Of a stretch of 64,000 nt of DNA, positions 1-7,453 are shown piece after piece. Origin of the DNA: Micromonospora sp. LH3U1 (GTDB lineage Bacteria > Actinomycetota > Actinomycetes > Mycobacteriales > Micromonosporaceae). Made by a program: the position numbers and the translations under genes. Numbering within the stretch: position 1 is the stretch's first letter; every line of letters begins with the position of its first letter. Under the pieces are notes generated by a model. That model made no database searches and was not told where the DNA came from. It saw nothing but the letters and a program-made list of their open reading frames with translations. Location: positions 4,959,501-5,023,500 of the forward strand of contig NZ_CP116936.1 of assembly GCF_028475105.1 (NCBI RefSeq). Reading direction: 5' to 3'.

Positions 1-933
1 GACTCCGACCGTCGTCCGCTCTCGGCGGTCGGTGGCGGCAAGGACTCGATCGTCAGCCTGGAGGCGCTGCGCCGCGCCGAGCTGGACCCGGTGCCGTTCT
101 CGGTCAACCCGAACCACGTGATCGTCGCGGTGAACGAGGCGTCCGGGCTGACCCCGCTGGCCGCCCGGCGGCGGATCGACCCGGTGCTGTTCGACCTGAA
201 CGCGGCCGGCGCGCTGAACGGGCACATCCCGGTCACCGCGATCAACTCGCTGATCGCGGTGGCCACCGCTGTGCTGCACGGCCTGGGTCCGGTGGTGATG
301 TCCAATGAGCGCTCGGCGTCCGACCCCAACCTGGTCTGGGACGGGCACGAGATCAACCACCAGTGGTCCAAGGGTGTCGAAGCGGAAGGGCTGCTGCGGG
401 CGGCGCTGGCCGAGCACGCCGGCCTGACCGAACCGTACTTCTCGCTGCTGCGCTCGCTGTCCGAGCTGCACATCGCCCGGCTGTTCGCCGAGTTCACCCG
501 CTACGACGACGTGGTGACCAGCTGCAACCAGGCGTTCAAGCTGCGCGACGCGAGCGAGCGCTGGTGCCGTGACTGCCCGAAGTGCCGGTTCGTGTTCCTG
601 GCCATGGCCCCGTTCATGCCGCGTGAGCGGGTCACCCACATCTTCGGCGGCGACCTGCTCGCCGACGAGTCGCAGATCCCCGGTTACCGCGAGCTGCTGG
701 GCGTGGACGGGCACAAGCCGTTCGAGTGCGTGGGCGAGGTCGAGGAGTCGGTGGTGGCCCTCGGCCTGCTCGCCGAGCAGGACCAGTGGCGCGACGCCCC
801 GGTGATCCAAGCCCTGGTAGAAGCCGTCCCGGCAACAGCCTGGTCCGCGGTGGCCCAGTCGGACGTCTTCACCCCCGGCGGCCCCAACCACATCCCCCCC
901 ACCTACGCCAAAGCCCTAACCCCCCTCACCTAA
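1..933 (+). CDS. murL: MurL-like UDP-MurNAc-L-Ala-L-Glu epimerase (5' truncated by window)
   Basis: The reading frame is open from base 1, so the start lies upstream; 310 codons are visible. The visible part begins with an ATP-binding PP-loop (SAVGGGKDS, residues 8-16), followed by a serine/aspartate-rich stretch SNERSASDPNLVWDGHEINHQ and a cysteine motif RWCRDCPKCRFVFLAMAPF. This combination is what I recall for MurL, which converts the L-Glu of UDP-MurNAc-L-Ala-L-Glu to D-Glu with ATP, giving D-Glu for peptidoglycan without glutamate racemase. MurL usually works with a MurD2 ligase, which would have to lie upstream of this window. The gene is convergent with the PucR gene and ends just before a 20-bp inverted repeat. 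The family call rests on remembered motifs; another PP-loop ATPase is the alternative. Confidence 0.72.
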   Translation, partial: DSDRRPLSAVGGGKDSIVSLEALRRAELDPVPFSVNPNHVIVAVNEASGLTPLAARRRIDPVLFDLNAAGALNGHIPVTAINSLIAVATAVLHGLGPVVMSNERSASDPNLVWDGHEINHQWSKGVEAEGLLRAALAEHAGLTEPYFSLLRSLSELHIARLFAEFTRYDDVVTSCNQAFKLRDASERWCRDCPKCRFVFLAMAPFMPRERVTHIFGGDLLADESQIPGYRELLGVDGHKPFECVGEVEESVVALGLLAEQDQWRDAPVIQALVEAVPATAWSAVAQSDVFTPGGPNHIPPTYAKALTPLT

Positions 934-960
934 CCCCCACCCCCCGCCCCCCGACTTCGG

Positions 961-1016
961 TGATCAAGAGGTTTGCGTCATTGAGAGCGGGATTTCTGAC
1001 GCAAACCTCTTGATCA
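961..1016. repeat. Palindromic element family A, copy 1
   Basis: Perfect 20-bp inverted repeat: left arm tgatcaagaggtttgcgtca (961-980), right arm its exact reverse complement (997-1016), with a 16-nt loop. It lies between convergent murL and pucR and could end transcription from both sides. The same two arms with the same loop length occur again at 36910-36965. Confidence 0.93.
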
Positions 1017-1028
1017 ACGCGGGGTGGG

Positions 1029-2987
1029 TTAGGGGGTGCGGACTGCTTCTAGGGCTAGGAGCGCTACGTGTAGGGACAGGGATGCCTCTACCGAGTCGAG
1101 GTCGACGTCGAGGATGCGGGCGATGCGGGCCAGGCGCTCGTAGAACGCGGGCCGGGACAGGTGGGCGGCGGCAGCGCCGGCGGTCTTGTTACGCCCCTGC
1201 TCCAGGTACGCACGCAGGGTGTCGAGCAACTGCTCCCGGGGGTGTCGGGCGTCGTAGTCCAGCAGGGCGCCGAGCTCGCGTTCCACGAAGGTCTGCAGGC
1301 GGGGCTCGTCGCGTAGCAGGTGCAGCAGCCCGGCAAGACCGACGTGCGGCAGCCGGAAGATCGGCAGCTCCCGTCGGTCCCGTCGGGCCGCCTCGGCGAT
1401 CTGCCGCGCCTCGACGAGCGACCGTCGCGCCTCCCGCAGGCTGCCCACGCCGGAGCCGGCGGCCACGATGACCCCACCCGGCGCACTGCCGGCACTCCGG
1501 GACGGATCAGCACCGCCCGTCACCCGCCCGGCGTCCGTGCCGAACGCCGAGCGGGACGCGTCCGCGCCGAACGCCGACCGGGACGCTTCCCCACCGGATA
1601 ACGACCGGGACGCCTCCGCGCCGAAGGCCGATCGGGACCCATCCGCGCCGAACGCCGACCGGGGTACGTCGCCAGCGGATGTAGCCCGGGACGCCTCGGC
1701 GCCGGACGTTGCTCGACCGGTGCCGGCGTCGAGGCGTACCCGACGAAGTGCGCTGGCGAACGCGGACAGCGCGCGGTCCTCGGCGGCCGGGTCGGTCAGG
1801 GCCAGCAGCGCGCCCACCGAGTTGTCGTCGACCGCGCTGGTCAGCGCGGTCAGCTTCGCCTCCCGCAGCGCCTGGCCGACCGCCTCGGACAGGTCCCGCA
1901 GACGGGCCTGAGCCGCCTCCGGGCCGCTCTCCCCGACCGGGTCCTCAGCCCGGTGTCGGACCATCACGCCGACCAGGTGCCGGCGTTCGAGCACCACGCC
2001 GAGCGCCTTGGCCCGCAGCGCGACTTCGTCCACCGGCCGGGAGTGGTCCAGGAGCGCGGTGAGCAGGGTGCGGTGGATCTGTCGCTCCAGCCCTTCGGCG
2101 TCGCGGCGGATCAGCCGGCCCAGCGCGAGGGTGGACGCGGCCCGCTCGATCAGGATGGTGAGCCGGGTGGGCGGTCCGACCTCCGGCGCGATCGGCTCGC
2201 TGGCCCGGCGGGTGACCACCTCCCCGCTGGCGGGCCAGCGCAGCAGCAGCCGCCCCCAGTCCTGCCCCCGGGCGCCGACGACCGTCACCAGCCAGCCGCT
2301 GTCCAGGTCGTACGCGGTCCGCCCGGCCGGTCGGATCCGGCGGGAGTGCTGCTCCCAGCCGTCGAGCAGCAGTTCGGCGCTCTCCCCCGCCGGGTCGTAC
2401 CCCAGCACCTGCCGGGACAGGTTCTCCAGCACCACCGGGCAACCGGACAGCTCGGCGGCCTGCCGGATCACCTCGGCGGCGTCGGCGCCCTCGACGGACA
2501 GGTCGTTGAAGCGCTGGTGGATCTCCTCGGTGGCGCGCAGCTCGGTGAGCTGCGCGTCGACGATCAGTGCGTGCACCGCCTCGGTGATCCGCACGAACGG
2601 GGTGGCCCGCCGCAGCTCCACCAGGGGCAGCCCGCGCCGCTCGGCGGTGGCGACCATCACCCGGGGCACCCCGCTGACGTAACGGCGGCCCAGTTCGACG
2701 ACGAGCCCGGAGACGCCGACGTCGGCCAGGTCCCCGATGAACGCGCGCAGCCCAGCGTCGTCCCCGGGCAGGCCGATGCCGGTGGTGAGGACCAGTTCGC
2801 CGCCGCCGAGCAGGGTGGCGATGTCCGGCACCTCGGCGACGTGCACCCAACGGACCGGCCGGTCCAGCCCGGCTTCCCCGGCGACCACGCGCGGTGCGCC
2901 GTGGCGGACGGGGTCGAGGGCGAGGACCTCACGGACGGTAGGAAACACGGCCGACACGCTACCGTCCGTGACGCCAGATCTCGACAT
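1029..2987 (-). CDS. PucR-family transcriptional regulator with an unusual nonapeptide-repeat insert
   Basis: A 652-residue regulator. The N-terminal third is a PucR domain (TVREVLALDPVRHG..., then LLGGGELVLTTGIGLP), the middle is a GGDEF-like/CdaR region, and the C-terminus is the PucR-type helix-turn-helix (LLDTLRAYLEQGRNKTAGAAAAHLSRPAFYERLARI), where KTAGAAAAHLSRPAFYERL is the DNA-binding helix pair. Such proteins usually control purine, amino-acid or polyamine catabolism; the target here is unknown. Around residues 425-505 there is a run of nine-residue repeats (SAFGADGSR, SAFGAEASR, SLSGGEASR, SAFGADASR, SAFGTDAGR) that is not part of the normal family and makes the protein longer than usual. 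It follows argG on the same strand with a 29-base gap, so it may be co-transcribed with it. Confidence 0.88.
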   Translation of the reverse strand: MSRSGVTDGSVSAVFPTVREVLALDPVRHGAPRVVAGEAGLDRPVRWVHVAEVPDIATLLGGGELVLTTGIGLPGDDAGLRAFIGDLADVGVSGLVVELGRRYVSGVPRVMVATAERRGLPLVELRRATPFVRITEAVHALIVDAQLTELRATEEIHQRFNDLSVEGADAAEVIRQAAELSGCPVVLENLSRQVLGYDPAGESAELLLDGWEQHSRRIRPAGRTAYDLDSGWLVTVVGARGQDWGRLLLRWPASGEVVTRRASEPIAPEVGPPTRLTILIERAASTLALGRLIRRDAEGLERQIHRTLLTALLDHSRPVDEVALRAKALGVVLERRHLVGVMVRHRAEDPVGESGPEAAQARLRDLSEAVGQALREAKLTALTSAVDDNSVGALLALTDPAAEDRALSAFASALRRVRLDAGTGRATSGAEASRATSAGDVPRSAFGADGSRSAFGAEASRSLSGGEASRSAFGADASRSAFGTDAGRVTGGADPSRSAGSAPGGVIVAAGSGVGSLREARRSLVEARQIAEAARRDRRELPIFRLPHVGLAGLLHLLRDEPRLQTFVERELGALLDYDARHPREQLLDTLRAYLEQGRNKTAGAAAAHLSRPAFYERLARIARILDVDLDSVEASLSLHVALLALEAVRTP

Positions 2988-3016
2988 TTGGTGCCCAGCG
3001 CGGCGGGTGGCCGGGC

Positions 3017-4468
3017 TCAGTCGACGCCGAACTCCATCGCGGCACGGTCGAGCGCCTCGTCGGCGGCGGAGGCGACGCCCCGGGAGGCGATGGCTTCCGC
3101 GCCGCCCTGTGGCATCGCGCCGATCAGCCCGGTCGAGGCCGCCTGCGCGGCGCCGATCATCCGCTGGGGTGTGCCGCCGCCGACCATGCCGATGGAGGCG
3201 TACTGCTCCAGCTTCGCCCGCGAGTCGGCGATGTCCAGGTTGCGCATGGTGAGCTGGCCGATCCGGTCCGACGGGCCGAACGCCGAGTCCTCGGTACGCT
3301 CCATCGACAGCTTGTCGGGGTGGTAGCTGAACGCCGGGCCGGTGGTGTCCAGGATCGAGTAGTCCTCGCCCCGGCGCAGCCGCAACGTCACCTCACCGGT
3401 GACCGCCGTGCCCACCCAGCGCTGCAACGACTCGCGCAGCATCAGCGCCTGCGGGTCCAGCCAGCGGCCCTCGTACATCAGCCGACCGAGGCGGCGACCC
3501 TCGTTGTGGTAGTTCGCCAGGGTGTCCTCGTTGTGGATGGCGTTGACCAGCCGCTCGTACGCGGCGTGCAGCAGCGCCATGCCGGGTGCCTCGTAGATGC
3601 CCCGGCTCTTGGCCTCGATGATCCGGTTCTCGATCTGGTCCGACATGCCCAGGCCGTGCCGGCCGCCGATGGCGTTGGCCTCCAGCACCAGGTCGACGGC
3701 GCTGCCGAACTCCTTGCCGTTGATCGTCACCGGGCGGCCCTGGTCGAAGCCGATCGTGACGTCCTCGGTCGGGATCTCGACCGACTGGTCCCAGAACCGG
3801 ACTCCCATGATCGGGCTGACCGTCTCGATGCCGGTGTCGAGGTGCTCAAGGGTCTTCGCCTCGTGTGTGGCGCCCCAGATGTTGGCGTCGGTGGAGTATG
3901 CCTTCTCGGTGCTGTCCCGGTATGGCAGGTCGCGTTCGAGCAGCCACTCCGACATCTCCTTACGCCCACCCAACTCGGTGACGAAGGCGGTGTCGAGCCA
4001 CGGCTTGTAGATGCGCAGCAGCGGGTTGGCCAGCAGCCCGTACCGGTAGAACCGCTCGATGTCGTTGCCCTTGAAGGTCGAGCCGTCGCCCCAGATCTGG
4101 ACGTCGTCGGAGATCATCGCTCGCACCAGCAGGGTCCCGGTCACCGCCCGGCCCAGCGGGGTGGTGTTGAAGTACGCCCGCCCGCCCGAGCGGATGTGGA
4201 AGGCACCGCAGGTCAACGCCGCGAGGCCCTCCTCGACCAGGGCGGCGCGGCAGTCGACGAGGCGGGCGACCTCCGCGCCGTAGCTGAGCGCGCGACCGGG
4301 CACCGAGGCGATGTCGGGCTCGTCGTACTGGCCGATGTCGGCGGTGTAGGCGCAGGGCACGGCGCCCTTGTCGCGCATCCACGCGACCGCGACAGAGGTG
4401 TCGAGGCCGCCGGAGAAGGCGATGCCGACACGTTCGCCGATGGGCAGGGAGGTGAGAACCTTAGACAC
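3017..4468 (-). CDS. argG: Argininosuccinate synthase
   Basis: 483 residues. It condenses citrulline and aspartate with ATP to argininosuccinate, the penultimate step of arginine synthesis. The P-loop FSGGLDTS lies at about residues 17-24, followed by CAYTADIGQYDEPD and the family's substrate loops (e.g. GDGSTFKGNDIERFYRYG). It is the longer ArgG type (about 480 residues against about 400 for the short form). I chose the GTG start at 4468 (VSKVLTSLP) because a frame extended upstream to 4534 would add 22 residues that look like promoter sequence, and because a -10-like CATAAT ends 6 bases before this GTG, implying a leaderless mRNA. An ARG box overlaps that promoter. It is not clustered with other arg genes. 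Confidence 0.95.
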   Translation of the reverse strand: MSKVLTSLPIGERVGIAFSGGLDTSVAVAWMRDKGAVPCAYTADIGQYDEPDIASVPGRALSYGAEVARLVDCRAALVEEGLAALTCGAFHIRSGGRAYFNTTPLGRAVTGTLLVRAMISDDVQIWGDGSTFKGNDIERFYRYGLLANPLLRIYKPWLDTAFVTELGGRKEMSEWLLERDLPYRDSTEKAYSTDANIWGATHEAKTLEHLDTGIETVSPIMGVRFWDQSVEIPTEDVTIGFDQGRPVTINGKEFGSAVDLVLEANAIGGRHGLGMSDQIENRIIEAKSRGIYEAPGMALLHAAYERLVNAIHNEDTLANYHNEGRRLGRLMYEGRWLDPQALMLRESLQRWVGTAVTGEVTLRLRRGEDYSILDTTGPAFSYHPDKLSMERTEDSAFGPSDRIGQLTMRNLDIADSRAKLEQYASIGMVGGGTPQRMIGAAQAASTGLIGAMPQGGAEAIASRGVASAADEALDRAAMEFGVD

Positions 4469-4475
4469 GGGAAAA

Positions 4476-4495
4476 TTATGCAACAGAACGCATGG
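4476..4495 (-). promoter_or_regulatory. ARG box / ArgR operator over the argG promoter
   Basis: Read on the minus strand, the sequence ccatgcgttctgttgcataa has the half-sites CATGC and TGCATA expected of an ARG box bound by the arginine repressor ArgR. It overlaps the -10 hexamer CATAAT (4475-4480) that sits 6 bases before the argG GTG, so ArgR binding would block RNA polymerase directly. A further CATGC half-site and a CATGG lie just upstream (4495-4517). The match is to a remembered consensus. Confidence 0.65.
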
Positions 4496-4549
4496 CCATG
4501 CAAGCCGGAGTCGCATGGTCCAGCACGGCCACATGGAGCGACGTCCGCG

Positions 4550-5359
4550 TCAGACAGGGTCCTCCCGGCCCAGCTCCCAGAAGGCGACCGCCGCCGCCGC
4601 GGCGACATTGAGTGAGTCGACGCCTCGGCGCATCGGAATCACCACCCGCACGTCACTCGCCTCTTGAGCGGCCGAGGTGAGCCCCGCACCTTCGGCGCCC
4701 AGGAGCAGCGCGGCACGCCTGCGCTGCTGCTCGGTCAGCCGCTGGATCGGTACGGCGTCCGGAGCCGGCGTCATGGCGAGCACGGTGAAACCCGCCGCCT
4801 GGATCTCGGCCAGCCCGTCCGGCCACGGCTCGATCCTGGCGTACGGCACCGCGAAGACCTCGCCCATGCTGACCCGCACGCTGCGCCGATAGAGGGGGTC
4901 GGCGCAGGAGGGCGACAGCAGGACGGCGTCCACTCCGAGTGCGGCCGCACCCCGGAACACCGCACCGAGGTTGGTGTGGTTGTTGACGTCCTCAAGGATC
5001 ACCACCCGGCGCGCGGCGGCGAGCACCTCGGCCGCCGTCGGCAGGGGCCTGCGGTGGAACGACGCCAGCACCCCCCGGTGTACGTGGAAACCGGTGGCCC
5101 GTTGCAGCACGTCCTGCGTGGCCGCGTAGACCGGCGCGTCGCCGGTGTCCAGGTCGGCGAGTTGGTCGATGCGCTTGGCGTCGACCAGGTACGACCGGGC
5201 CGGGTAGCCCGCGCGCAGCGCCCGGCGCAGCACCAGCTCCCCCTCGGCGATGAACAGGCCGTGTGGCGGCTCCCAGCGGGTGCGCAGCTCGACGTCGGTG
5301 AGCGCTCGATAGTCGGCGATCCGGTCGTCGTCGGGGTCGGTGATCTGGTGGACGGGCAC
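4550..5359 (-). CDS. SpoU/TrmH-family RNA 2'-O-methyltransferase
   Basis: 269 residues. An N-terminal substrate-binding domain (FIAEGELVLRRAL..., residues about 30-100) is followed by a SPOUT methyltransferase domain with its three motifs: NHTNLGAVFRGAAALGVDAVLL, LLLGAEGAGL and VIPMRRGVDSLNVAAAAAVAFWE. These bind S-adenosylmethionine through the trefoil knot and methylate ribose 2'-OH in rRNA or tRNA. Which nucleotide is methylated cannot be read from the sequence. The frame stays open far upstream, but the upstream part is only the complement of the divergent TPP-enzyme gene, so I place the start at GTG 5359 (VPVHQITDPDDDR). It is divergent from the TPP enzyme with 132 bases between starts. 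Confidence 0.88.
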   Translation of the reverse strand: MPVHQITDPDDDRIADYRALTDVELRTRWEPPHGLFIAEGELVLRRALRAGYPARSYLVDAKRIDQLADLDTGDAPVYAATQDVLQRATGFHVHRGVLASFHRRPLPTAAEVLAAARRVVILEDVNNHTNLGAVFRGAAALGVDAVLLSPSCADPLYRRSVRVSMGEVFAVPYARIEPWPDGLAEIQAAGFTVLAMTPAPDAVPIQRLTEQQRRRAALLLGAEGAGLTSAAQEASDVRVVIPMRRGVDSLNVAAAAAVAFWELGREDPV

Positions 5360-5491
5360 CCGACGATTCTGCCGGACGACGGTCCGGTCCTTCCGGGGCC
5401 GGTCCGGCGACCTCTCCGCTTGGGTGTTTTGTCCGGAAAGTAACGGGAATGGCGGGAGGCGTATGGGGACTCGACGGGAAGGACCAGCCAG

Positions 5492-7339
5492 GTGAGTACA
5501 GACCACGCCGCACCGGGCGAAGCAGGTGCCCTGCCTCGGCGCCCGACCGTCGCGGACCACATCGTGTCGCGACTGTTCAGCTGGGGCGTGCACCGCTACT
5601 TCGGCTATCCCGGCGACGGCATCAACGGCCTCACCTCCGCGCTGCAACGCACCAACGGGCGGGTCCAGTTCATCCAGGTACGGCACGAGGAGACCGCCGG
5701 TTTCGCGGCCTCCGCGCACGTCAAGTACGGCGGCGGGCCGCTGGGCTGCGCCCTGGTGACCAGCGGGCCCGGCGCCATCCACCTGCTCAACGGCCTGTAC
5801 GACGCCAAGCTCGACCACCAGCCGGTGGTCGCCCTGGTCGGGCACACCGCGGTCACCGCCGAGGGCGGCGGCTACTACCAGGAGGTCGACCTGCTCGCCC
5901 TCTACAAGGACGTGGCCGCGGCGTTCCTGGCCCAGCTCGACCACCCGGCGCAGGTCCGCCACCTGGTCGACCGGGCCTGCCGCACGGCGTTGGCACGGCG
6001 TACCGTCACCGCCCTGATCCTCCCCCTGGACCTGCAGGACGAGCCGGCCGTGCTGGACCCACCCCACGCGCACGGCTACTACCAGACCAGCAACGTGCCC
6101 AGCAGTACGCCGACCGTGCCACCGGAGGTGGACGTACGACGGGCGGCCGAGGTGCTCGGCGGCGGGAAGCGGGTGGCCATGCTGGTCGGGCAGGGCGCGC
6201 TCGGCGCGCAGGAGGAGGTCCGCGAGATCGCCCAACGGCTCGGAGCCGGTGTGGCCACCGCACTGCTCGGCTTCACCGTCGTCGACCACCGGGAGCCCTG
6301 GGTCACCGGTGCGATCGGGCTGCTCGGCACCCGGCCCAGCTGGCAGCTGATGACCGGCTGCGACCGGCTGCTGATCGTGGGCAGCAACATGCCGTACTCG
6401 GAGTTCTACCCGCCGCCCGGGCAGGCCCGCGCCGTACAGATCGACCTGGACGGCACCCAGCTCGGGCTGCGGTACCCGACCGAGGTGAACCTCACCGGCG
6501 ACGCCCGCCCCACCCTGCGGGCGCTCCTCCGCGAGCTGGGCCCCGGCCCCGGGCCGACCGCCTGGCGGGCGGAGATCACCGAGGCCACCTCGGCGTGGCG
6601 CCGCGTGCAACGCGACCTGGCCGAGCAGACCGCCGACCCGGTCAACCCGCAACTGCTCTTCCACACCCTCAATGAGCGACTGCCCGACGACGTGATGCTG
6701 GCCGTGGACTGCGGCACCGCCACCGCCTGGTACGCCCGCCACATCCAGGTCCGCCCCGGGATGCTGGCCAGCCTGTCCGGCACGCTGCTGTCCATGGGCG
6801 GCGCCATGCCGTACTCGCTGAGCGCCAAGTTCGCCCACCCGGAACGGCCGCTCGTCGCGCTGATCGGCGACGGCGCCATGCAGATGAACGGCGTCAACGA
6901 GCTGATCACCGTGGCCAAGTACTGGCGCAGTTGGGCCGACCCGCGATTCGTGGTGCTGGTGCTCAACAACCGGGATCTGGCGTTCGTCAGCTGGGAACAG
7001 CGCTCCACGGAGGGGACACCGATGTTCCCGGACAGCCAGCAGTTGCCGGACATCGCCTACCACCAGTGGGCGCAGGTGCTCGGGTTGCACGGTGAGCTGG
7101 TCGACTCGCCGGAGCAGGTGGCGGACGTGTGGGACCGCGCGCTCGCCGCCGACCGACCGGTGGTCATCAACGCCCTGGTCGACCCGGCCGAGCTGATGCT
7201 CCCGCCGCACTTCACCGCCGAGCAGGCCCGCAAGACCGCGGCGGCGGTGCTGCGCGGCGACACCGACTGGGCCGGAATAATCCGCCGCGGCCTACCCGCG
7301 ACGATCAGCACCTACCGTCCCCGCCGCCGCGACCGCTGA
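5492..7339 (+). CDS. Thiamine-pyrophosphate-dependent enzyme, pyruvate oxidase/acetolactate synthase type
   Basis: 615 residues with the three-domain architecture of TPP enzymes: N-terminal PYR domain (residues about 15-185, with the catalytic glutamate in QVRHEETAGFAASAH), central domain (about 205-340, GKRVAMLVGQGALG), and C-terminal TPP-binding domain carrying GDGAMQMNGVNELIT...LVLNNRD, the GDG-X(~25)-NN cofactor motif. It most likely decarboxylates pyruvate or another 2-oxo acid. The subtype (oxidase, acetolactate synthase-like, benzoylformate decarboxylase-like) is not clear. GTG start at 5492, preceded by a purine-rich ggaagga. Monocistronic; its end is followed by a family B palindrome. 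Confidence 0.83.
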   Translation: MSTDHAAPGEAGALPRRPTVADHIVSRLFSWGVHRYFGYPGDGINGLTSALQRTNGRVQFIQVRHEETAGFAASAHVKYGGGPLGCALVTSGPGAIHLLNGLYDAKLDHQPVVALVGHTAVTAEGGGYYQEVDLLALYKDVAAAFLAQLDHPAQVRHLVDRACRTALARRTVTALILPLDLQDEPAVLDPPHAHGYYQTSNVPSSTPTVPPEVDVRRAAEVLGGGKRVAMLVGQGALGAQEEVREIAQRLGAGVATALLGFTVVDHREPWVTGAIGLLGTRPSWQLMTGCDRLLIVGSNMPYSEFYPPPGQARAVQIDLDGTQLGLRYPTEVNLTGDARPTLRALLRELGPGPGPTAWRAEITEATSAWRRVQRDLAEQTADPVNPQLLFHTLNERLPDDVMLAVDCGTATAWYARHIQVRPGMLASLSGTLLSMGGAMPYSLSAKFAHPERPLVALIGDGAMQMNGVNELITVAKYWRSWADPRFVVLVLNNRDLAFVSWEQRSTEGTPMFPDSQQLPDIAYHQWAQVLGLHGELVDSPEQVADVWDRALAADRPVVINALVDPAELMLPPHFTAEQARKTAAAVLRGDTDWAGIIRRGLPATISTYRPRRRDR

Positions 7340-7353
7340 CCCCTCCCCACCCG

Positions 7354-7426
7354 CGCGATCTTGCACTCTCTGCCCCGGCGAAAGGGGCAAGTCGGGCGAG
7401 CCGCCGACGGAAAGTGCAAGATCGCG
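7354..7426. repeat. Palindromic element family B, copy 1
   Basis: The outer arms cgcgatcttgcact (7354-7367) and its exact reverse complement (7413-7426) enclose an inner hairpin tgcccc/ggggca (7371-7376 with 7384-7389). It lies between the convergent TPP-enzyme and PBP genes, a probable bidirectional terminator. Relatives are at 30405-30475 and 33121-33190. Confidence 0.9.
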
Positions 7427-7453
7427 GGGTGCGAGGGGTCGGGGGTCAGGGGG

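Noticed and set aside
5360..7210. Upstream continuation of the SpoU methyltransferase frame over the TPP-enzyme gene
   Set aside because: The translated part is Gln/Val/His-rich antisense sequence without a domain; the methyltransferase begins cleanly at GTG 5359.
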